64,000 nucleotides of DNA from Serratia symbiotica (GTDB lineage: Bacteria; Pseudomonadota; Gammaproteobacteria; Enterobacterales; Enterobacteriaceae). This document shows positions 57,894-64,000 of the stretch, piece after piece. Location of the stretch: NCBI GenBank assembly GCA_900016775.1, contig LN890288.1, positions 496,001 through 560,000 on the forward strand, written 5' to 3'. Position numbers and translations under genes: made by a program. The first letter of the stretch is position 1; every line of letters begins with the position of its first letter. The notes under the pieces were generated by a model. It was not told the origin of the DNA. It did not search any database and saw only the letters and a list, made by a program, of their open reading frames with translations.

Positions 57894-58570
57894 TCAATTT
57901 CCAATTTTTTTAATGTTTGTTCTGCTGCTGCTTGTTCAGCTTTACGACGATTTGATCCAATACCTATCACAGGTTCATTTAAACTACTTACTTGACAATG
58001 TATAGTGAATTCTTGATCATGCGCTTCACCACAAACTTGCACTACTAAATAAGATGGTAAGGGTAAATGACGACCTTGTAAAAATTCTTGTAAACGAGTT
58101 TTAGGATCTTTTTGTTTTTCACCTGGAGAAATTTCATTTAATCTGTTATAATACCAATTTAAAATTAAATGTTCAACACATTGAATATTACTATCTAAAA
58201 ATATACTTCCAATTAATGCCTCTACTGTATCTGCTAAAATTGAATCACGACGAAAACCACCACTTTTTAATTCACCTGGTCCAAGTCGTAAACTAGTACC
58301 TAAATCAAATTCTCTAGCTATTTCAGCAAGAGTATATCCACGTACAAGAGTAGCACGCATACGACTCATATCACCTTCATCTATTCGAGGAAATCGATAA
58401 TATAACGCATTAGCAATAACAAAACTAAGAATTGAATCACCAAGAAATTCAAGACGTTCATTATGTTTATTACTAGCACTACGATGAGTTAAAGCAAGTA
58501 ATAATAATTCTTGCTGTTGAAATGTATAACCTAACTTTCGTTGTAATCTATTTATTACTATAGAATTCAT
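57890..58570 (-). CDS. rnc: Ribonuclease III
   Basis: Cuts double-stranded RNA in rRNA and mRNA processing. 226 residues, as in E. coli, and unusually well conserved. The RNase III signature is [10 protein letters not shown], with the second catalytic Glu in [11 protein letters not shown]; the dsRNA-binding domain covers [12 protein letters not shown] to [13 protein letters not shown]. Part of the lepA-lepB-rnc-era run. Confidence 0.98.
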   Translation of the reverse strand: MNSIVINRLQRKLGYTFQQQELLLLALTHRSASNKHNERLEFLGDSILSFVIANALYYRFPRIDEGDMSRMRATLVRGYTLAEIAREFDLGTSLRLGPGELKSGGFRRDSILADTVEALIGSIFLDSNIQCVEHLILNWYYNRLNEISPGEKQKDPKTRLQEFLQGRHLPLPSYLVVQVCGEAHDQEFTIHCQVSSLNEPVIGIGSNRRKAEQAAAEQTLKKLEIE

Positions 58571-58725
58571 TCGTTACCAATAGATCCGGAATACGTTAAA
58601 AATTTATAAAATAAAAAATATTTATTTCATAAAAAATAATTTCTATATTTATATATAATTAAAAACTTTAAAAAATTCATTAATAAGATATACTAGAATA
58701 TATAAAAAATAATAATATATAAAAT

Positions 58726-59706
58726 TTAATAAATAAAACCTATTCGATTTAATCTTAATCCAGTAGGCCATTTATTTTCTTGTTTTTCAAAGCTCATCCA
58801 AATAGCTATAGCTTTACCTACTAAATTTTTTTCTGGTACAAAACCCCAATATCGACTATCAGAACTATTATCACGATTATCACCCATCATAAAATAATAA
58901 CCTTCTGGAACTACCCATTCTGCTAAAGATTTTCCAGTTTGTTTATAATAAGCTAATATTTGATCTTGTGTACCTGGTATAATTAAAGTAGAATATTTTA
59001 TATTTTCATTTTTTTCTTTAGATTCATATAAACGAATACTATTTTTTGGTATATGATTATTTAATGGAATTTTATAAAAATAATTACTAATTTCATCAAC
59101 ATTATTATGTACAAATGCTTGTACAAAATTACTTGGATGTATTTTATCATATATTATTATTGATTTTTTATTACACAAAGAATTATTCTTACAAATAGGT
59201 TTTACTATAACTTGTTTATTAACAAAATTATAAATAATATGATCACCTGGTAAACCAATAATACGTTTTATATAATTTAATTCTGGATTTAATGGATATT
59301 TAAATACTGCAATATCACCATGATTTGGATGACCAGTATTAATTAAAGTAGTTTGAGTAAGAGGATTTTTTATTCCATAAGTATATTTCTCTACTAAAAT
59401 AAAATCACCAATTAATAATGTTGGCATCATTGAACTAGATGGAATTTGAAAAGGTTCATAAATAAATGATCGTACTATAAATACAAATAATAATACAGGA
59501 AAAATAGATGAACTAGTTTCCAACCAATTAAACTTACTTTTTACTATATTAATATTTTTTTTATTACATAAAATCTTATCATTTTTTGTATCTAATTTAG
59601 AATTTTTTTTTCGATAAGACATTATTAATTTTAATTTATCAAAACACCAAATAATTCCAGTAACTAATGTCATTGATGCTAAGATAAGAATAAATATATT
59701 AGCCAT
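58726..59706 (-). CDS. lepB: Signal peptidase I
   Basis: Cleaves signal peptides at the periplasmic face. 326 residues (E. coli 324). Two N-terminal membrane segments (about 3-20 and 67-83), the nucleophile Ser92 in PSSSMMPTL, the general-base Lys in YIKRIIGLPGD, and GDNRDNSSDSRYWGFV. GAGGT lies just before the ATG. The region around residues 30-60 between the two segments is Lys/Asn-rich. Confidence 0.97.
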   Translation of the reverse strand: MANIFILILASMTLVTGIIWCFDKLKLIMSYRKKNSKLDTKNDKILCNKKNINIVKSKFNWLETSSSIFPVLLFVFIVRSFIYEPFQIPSSSMMPTLLIGDFILVEKYTYGIKNPLTQTTLINTGHPNHGDIAVFKYPLNPELNYIKRIIGLPGDHIIYNFVNKQVIVKPICKNNSLCNKKSIIIYDKIHPSNFVQAFVHNNVDEISNYFYKIPLNNHIPKNSIRLYESKEKNENIKYSTLIIPGTQDQILAYYKQTGKSLAEWVVPEGYYFMMGDNRDNSSDSRYWGFVPEKNLVGKAIAIWMSFEKQENKWPTGLRLNRIGFIY

Positions 59707-59734
59707 TTAGCTACCTCATAACAATAATTTATTA

Positions 59735-61537
59735 TTATTTATTACTATTTTTATTAATATTAAAAATAGATAAAAAAATTTCTGATGGTAATTTTATATT
59801 TCCAAGTTGTTTCATACGTTTTTTTCCATCTTTTTGTTTTTGTAATAATTTTTTCTTTCGACTTATATCACCTCCATAACATTTCGAAATAACATTTTTA
59901 CGTACTTGTTTTATCGTAGCACGTGCAATAACATTAGTACCTATAGCTGCTTGAATAATAATATCAAATTGTTGACGTGGAATTAATTTTTTTATTTTTT
60001 CTACTATTTTAAATCCAAAATTTTGAGAATTTTTACGATGCATAATAATTCCTAATGCATCTACATAATTATGATTAATTAAAATATCAACACGTACTAT
60101 ATCAGAAACTTGAAAATATTTAAATTGATAATCTAATGATGCATAACCATGTGAAGTTGACTTTAAATAATCAAAAAAATTAAAAATTATTTCTATCATA
60201 GGAATATTACAAATAAGAATTACTTGTAAATTATGATAAATTATATCTACTAATATCCCACGCTTTTCAATACATAATGTAATAATTTTACCTAAAAATT
60301 TTTTTGGCATAATTATTTTACATCTAGCTATTGGTTCAGATATTTCATAAATATTTTTTAATATTGGAAACTTAGATAAACTACTAATATAAATTACTTT
60401 TTTATCTATAGTTTTAATTTGATATAATACTGTTGGTATCGTAGTGATTAATTCTAAATTATATTCACGTTTTAAACGTTCTTTAACTATTTCCATATGT
60501 AGTAAACCTAAAAAACCACAACGAAATCCATGACCTAAAGAATTTGAACTCTCTGATTCATAAAATAAAGAAGTATCATTAAGACTTAATTTACCTAATG
60601 CATCACAAAATAATATATAATCATTAGAATTAATAGGAAACAAACTAGCATATACTTGAGGTTTTATTTTTTTAAAACCAGGCAAAATATTATTTGCAGG
60701 TTTATTTGATAAAGTTAAAGTATCACCTACTGGGGCTCCAAATATATCTTTAATACCACAAATCAACCAACCTACTTGTCCACAATTTAATCTATTACAA
60801 TTTATACGTTTTGGAGTAAACAAACCTAAATAATCAACATTATAAATTTGATTAGTACTCATTACTTTTACTTTATCACCTTTACATAAAGTACCATTTT
60901 TTATGCAAACTAACGAAACTACACCTAAATATTTATCAAACCAAGAATCAATAATTAATGCTTGTAATGATGCTTTAGGGTCACCTGTAGGTGGTAAAAT
61001 ATTACATATTAAACATTCTAATACTTCAGATACACCAACACCAGTTTTAGCTGAACAACGTATAATATGATTATTTTCTATATTCATAACATTTTTAATT
61101 TCTTTTGAAACACGATCAGGATCAGCAGTAGATAAATCTATTTTATTTAATATTGGTATTATTCTTAAATTCATATCTAATGCAAGATAATAATTTGATA
61201 ATGTTTGAGCTTCTATACCCTGTGTTGCATCTATTAATAATAATACACCTTCACAAGCAGCAAGTGAACGAGAAACTTCATATGAAAAATCAACATGACC
61301 TGGAGTATCAATAAAATTTAATTGATAAATATGACCATTTAATGCTTGATAATTTAATGTTACACTTTGTGCTTTAATAGTAATTCCACGTTCGCGTTCT
61401 AATTCCATTGAATCTAATACTTGTGTAGACATCTCACGCTCAGTTAATCCTCCACAAATTTGAATAATACGATCTGACAATGTAGATTTACCATGATCAA
61501 CATGAGCAATAATAGAGAAATTTCTGATATATTTCAT
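59735..61537 (-). CDS. lepA: Elongation factor 4 (LepA)
   Basis: Ribosomal GTPase related to EF-G. 600 residues (E. coli 599). G motifs [17 protein letters not shown] and NKID, then [11 protein letters not shown] and the LepA-specific C-terminal domain with [20 protein letters not shown]. First gene of the lepA-lepB-rnc-era run, 28 bases before lepB. Confidence 0.98.
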   Translation of the reverse strand: MKYIRNFSIIAHVDHGKSTLSDRIIQICGGLTEREMSTQVLDSMELERERGITIKAQSVTLNYQALNGHIYQLNFIDTPGHVDFSYEVSRSLAACEGVLLLIDATQGIEAQTLSNYYLALDMNLRIIPILNKIDLSTADPDRVSKEIKNVMNIENNHIIRCSAKTGVGVSEVLECLICNILPPTGDPKASLQALIIDSWFDKYLGVVSLVCIKNGTLCKGDKVKVMSTNQIYNVDYLGLFTPKRINCNRLNCGQVGWLICGIKDIFGAPVGDTLTLSNKPANNILPGFKKIKPQVYASLFPINSNDYILFCDALGKLSLNDTSLFYESESSNSLGHGFRCGFLGLLHMEIVKERLKREYNLELITTIPTVLYQIKTIDKKVIYISSLSKFPILKNIYEISEPIARCKIIMPKKFLGKIITLCIEKRGILVDIIYHNLQVILICNIPMIEIIFNFFDYLKSTSHGYASLDYQFKYFQVSDIVRVDILINHNYVDALGIIMHRKNSQNFGFKIVEKIKKLIPRQQFDIIIQAAIGTNVIARATIKQVRKNVISKCYGGDISRKKKLLQKQKDGKKRMKQLGNIKLPSEIFLSIFNINKNSNK

Positions 61538-61982
61538 TTTATATTATTTTCTATTTTAATATTTTTAATTATTAATTAATTATAATTAACAGTAATGGAA
61601 ACAATGATTATTTATATTTTAAAATATTATAATATCTTATTAATAATTATTTTAATAAATTTTTATAATATATATTATCTATAAAATTTTAAAATATATA
61701 TTATCAATACAAAATATTTAAATACTTTAATTTAATATAAATTCTAAAGAAATATTAATTACTATATAAATATATAAAAAATAGATTTTATATTTTAAAT
61801 AAATATTTATATAATAATTAAATTAAAAAAATAAAATAATTAATATATATTAAAAATATAAATTATAATTTTTAAAAAATCAAAAATATTAATAAAAATT
61901 CTTGAATTGTATTTTTTTTTTAAAAAAACAGGCTCCCTTTATAATAAAGGGGCCTGTTTTTTTAAACATATCTAATTAAAAT
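61538..61982. other. AT spacer between fbaA and lepA
   Basis: Gene-free. Contains the lepA promoter region and, near the right end, a strong terminator for fbaA. Confidence 0.6.
61922..61963 (-). terminator. Rho-independent terminator after fbaA
   Basis: A GC-bearing stem: AAAAAAACAGGC (61922-61933) pairs with GCCTGTTTTTTT (61952-61963), and CCCTTTAT/ATAAAGGG extends it inward past one bulged T. On the minus strand it lies about 20 bases after the fbaA stop and ends in seven T. The clearest classical terminator in the window. Confidence 0.92.
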
Positions 61983-63062
61983 TTATAAAATATCTAATGC
62001 ATTTAAATCTTTAAATACTTTTTTTAAACAAACTATCATACTAATTTGTGAAAAACGTATCCATACACGTGGATCATAATATTTTTTATTTGGTTTATCC
62101 ATACCATGTGGATTACCTAATTGACTCTGTAAATAATCAATATTTTTTTTATAATATTTTAAAATACCGTTCCAAGATGACCATTGTATATCAGTATCAA
62201 TATTTACTTTAATTACACCATAACTAATAGATTCCTGAATCTCTAAATTACTAGAACCAGATCCACCATGAAATACAAAATTTAAACTATTTTTTGGTAA
62301 ATGATATTTTTTAGATACGTATTCTTGAGAATCACGTAATATAGTAGGAGTTAATTTTACATTACCTTGTTTATATACACCATGTACATTACCAAATGAA
62401 GCAGCAATAATAAAACGTGGACTAATAGCATGTAATTTTTCATAAGCATAAGCTATATCTTTTGGTTGAGTATATAATGTAGAAATATCTATGTAATCAT
62501 TATTTACTCCATCTTCTTCACCTCCTGTACAACCTAATTCAATTTCTAAAGTCATATCAATTTTTGACATACGACTTAAATATTTACTACAAATTGAAAT
62601 ATTTTCTTCTAATGTTTCTTCAGAAAAATCAATCATATGAGAAGAAAACAATGGTTTTCCAGTTTTAATAAAATATTTTTCACCAGCATCTAAAAGACCA
62701 TCTAACCATGGTAATAATTTTTTAGCACAATGATCAGTATGTAAAATAACTGGTATACCATAATGTTTAGCCATTTTATGAACATGGTATGCTCCAGAAA
62801 TTGCTCCAAGAATTGCTGCACCTTGAGGAATATCTGTTTTAATACCTTTTCCAGCAATAAATTCAGAACCACCATTAGAAAATTGTATAATTACTGGTGC
62901 ACGAACTTTCATTGCTGTTTCCAACACTGCATTTATAGAATCAATACCTATACAATTAACTGCTGGTAATGCAAAATTATTTTGCTTTGCTATTAAAAAT
63001 ACTTTCTGAAGGTCATCACCCGTAATGACACCTGGTTTTATAAAACTACCAATTTTAGACAT
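61983..63062 (-). CDS. fbaA: Fructose-bisphosphate aldolase, class II
   Basis: Cleaves fructose-1,6-bisphosphate. 359 residues, as in E. coli. Zinc ligands in LHTDHCAKK, LEIELGCTGGEEDG, SFGNVHGVY and FVFHGGSGS. The end YYDPRVWIRFSQISM follows E. coli. Lies 108 bp after pgk, as in the E. coli epd-pgk-fbaA operon, and ends at a strong terminator. Confidence 0.98.
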   Translation of the reverse strand: MSKIGSFIKPGVITGDDLQKVFLIAKQNNFALPAVNCIGIDSINAVLETAMKVRAPVIIQFSNGGSEFIAGKGIKTDIPQGAAILGAISGAYHVHKMAKHYGIPVILHTDHCAKKLLPWLDGLLDAGEKYFIKTGKPLFSSHMIDFSEETLEENISICSKYLSRMSKIDMTLEIELGCTGGEEDGVNNDYIDISTLYTQPKDIAYAYEKLHAISPRFIIAASFGNVHGVYKQGNVKLTPTILRDSQEYVSKKYHLPKNSLNFVFHGGSGSSNLEIQESISYGVIKVNIDTDIQWSSWNGILKYYKKNIDYLQSQLGNPHGMDKPNKKYYDPRVWIRFSQISMIVCLKKVFKDLNALDIL

Positions 63063-63170
63063 ATGTCTTTACCTTGTTATCATCGGCTATAGACATTAAA
63101 TAAAAAATAAATAAATTTCTTTTATCATAAGATGATAAATATAGTATAAAAATAAATATTTTAATTTTAA

Positions 63171-64000
63171 TTAATTTAAATATTTCTTAGCAAATTCTGT
63201 TAACATAACAACTGAAGGTAATGGATTTCCTGAAATATATTCCAGAAAAGCACCTCCACCAGTAGATATATAAGATATTTTATTAGAAATACCAAATAAA
63301 TCTATTGCAGCTAAAGTATCTCCACCACCTGCAATAGAAAAAGCTTTACTATTAGCAATAGCATGAGCAATTATTTTTGTTCCTTTACAAAAATTAGGAA
63401 ACTCAAATACACCAACAGGACCATTCCAAATAATAGTTTTAGCATTTTTTAAAATAAAAGATAAACGTTCTAAAGAAATATCACCTATATCTAAAATTTG
63501 CTCATTATTTTTAATTTCATTAGATTTTTTTAAAATATCAGTAGCTATTTCAGAAAATTCAGTTGCTACACGTACATCTGTTGGTACTAAAATATTACAA
63601 GTTTTAAGAAGTATCTTTACATGTGATATAAGATTAGGTTCATATAAAGAACGACCAATATTATTACCTTTTGCTGCTATAAAAGTATTAGCTATACCCC
63701 CACCCACAATTAATTCATCAACAATTTTAGATAATGAATCTAATACCATTAATTTAGTAGAAACTTTAGAACCTCCAACAATAGCTACTACAGGATGAAC
63801 GGGATTATTTAATGCTTTATTTAACATTTTTAATTCAAAAGATAATAAAGGACCAGCACAAGCTAATGGTACAAATTTACCTATTCCATAAGTAGATGCT
63901 TGTATACGATGTGAAGTAGCAAAAGCATCCATAACGTAAACATCACACAATGATGCATATTTTTTAGATAAAATTTCATCATTTTTTTTTTCACCTTTAT
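63171..64000 (-). CDS. pgk: Phosphoglycerate kinase (5' end outside window)
   Basis: Makes ATP from 1,3-bisphosphoglycerate. The frame stays open to the right edge and the residues there ([16 protein letters not shown]) align with the E. coli N-terminal domain, so the gene is cut by the window and the Met at 63950 is not the start. Visible: [43 protein letters not shown] and [11 protein letters not shown] plus [11 protein letters not shown]. About 276 of roughly 387 residues are here. Upstream of fbaA on the same strand. Confidence 0.97.
   Translation of the reverse strand, partial: KGEKKNDEILSKKYASLCDVYVMDAFATSHRIQASTYGIGKFVPLACAGPLLSFELKMLNKALNNPVHPVVAIVGGSKVSTKLMVLDSLSKIVDELIVGGGIANTFIAAKGNNIGRSLYEPNLISHVKILLKTCNILVPTDVRVATEFSEIATDILKKSNEIKNNEQILDIGDISLERLSFILKNAKTIIWNGPVGVFEFPNFCKGTKIIAHAIANSKAFSIAGGGDTLAAIDLFGISNKISYISTGGGAFLEYISGNPLPSVVMLTEFAKKYLN

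Noticed and set aside
63171-63950. Shorter pgk starting at Met 63950
   Set aside because: The frame upstream to the window edge aligns with the pgk N-terminal domain, so the Met is internal.

Overview
The window comes from a very AT-rich, strongly reduced bacterial chromosome. Almost every gene is recognisable as an Enterobacterales (gammaproteobacterial) orthologue by near full-length similarity to the Escherichia coli protein as I recall it: gmk, rpoZ, mnmE, ribE, tsgA, cyaY, lptM (yifL), dapF, gyrB, nadK, nrdAB, rne, rluC, mdlAB, pykF, dnaA, dnaN, yidC, rpoH, ftsY, rnc, lepAB, fbaA and pgk. The Lys/Asn/Ile-rich proteins, long gene-free AT spacers, missing members of conserved operons (recF, ftsE/ftsX, gph, recO, spoT, proM) and absence of visible mobile elements fit an obligate or near-obligate animal (most likely insect) endosymbiont. 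Riboflavin synthesis genes and a thiamine kinase would suit a B-vitamin-supplying symbiont, but the exact genus cannot be fixed from this window.

Layout. 1-603: 3' end of a fimbrial adhesin gene, cut by the left edge. 0.95-8.9 kb: gmk, rpoZ, mnmE, lumazine synthase, an orphan metal ABC permease, tsgA, ppa, and the conserved cyaY / lptM / dapF group; lptM encodes only 37 residues. 9.2-18.6 kb: gyrB, a three-tRNA operon (Arg-CCG, His, Leu-CAG), divergent grpE and nadK with a sigma-32 type promoter, then nrdB and nrdA behind a structured leader. 19.5-28 kb: xthA, tadA, rne divergent from rluC, holC, ychF. 28-40 kb: ribC, grxD, nlpD, tyrS, rnt, mdlA-mdlB, tRNA-Val and pykF; most of these lie in the 36-38 min region of E. 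coli, so this is a thinned ancestral block. 40-48 kb: sparse, with erpA, coaE, acpS, tsaC, trpS, rpe and thiK. 48.4-54 kb: the dnaN-dnaA / rpmH-rnpA-yidD-yidC divergent block. 54-61.5 kb: rpoH, ftsY, era, rnc, lepB, lepA. 61.9-64 kb: fbaA and a pgk gene cut by the right edge.

How the genes fit together. The set covers replication (dnaA, dnaN, holC, gyrB, nrdAB), translation and RNA processing (tyrS, trpS, tadA, mnmE, tsaC, rnt, rnc, rne, rnpA, rluC, era, lepA), membrane targeting (ftsY, yidC, lepB), lower glycolysis (fbaA, pgk, pykF), iron-sulfur trafficking (cyaY, erpA, grxD) and cofactors (ribE, ribC, coaE, nadK, thiK, acpS). Heat-shock control seems intact: rpoH is present and a sigma-32 promoter lies in front of grpE.

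No CRISPR array, prophage, transposon or clearly new multi-gene system was found. The points most worth a second look are two Asp-to-Asn changes in conserved motifs of NadK, a 37-residue LptM, RNase E cut back to its membrane anchor and enolase-binding microdomain, NlpD without a lipidation cysteine, a structured and relatively GC-rich leader before nrdA, a set of long perfect AT-only hairpins, and the surviving fimbrial adhesin.
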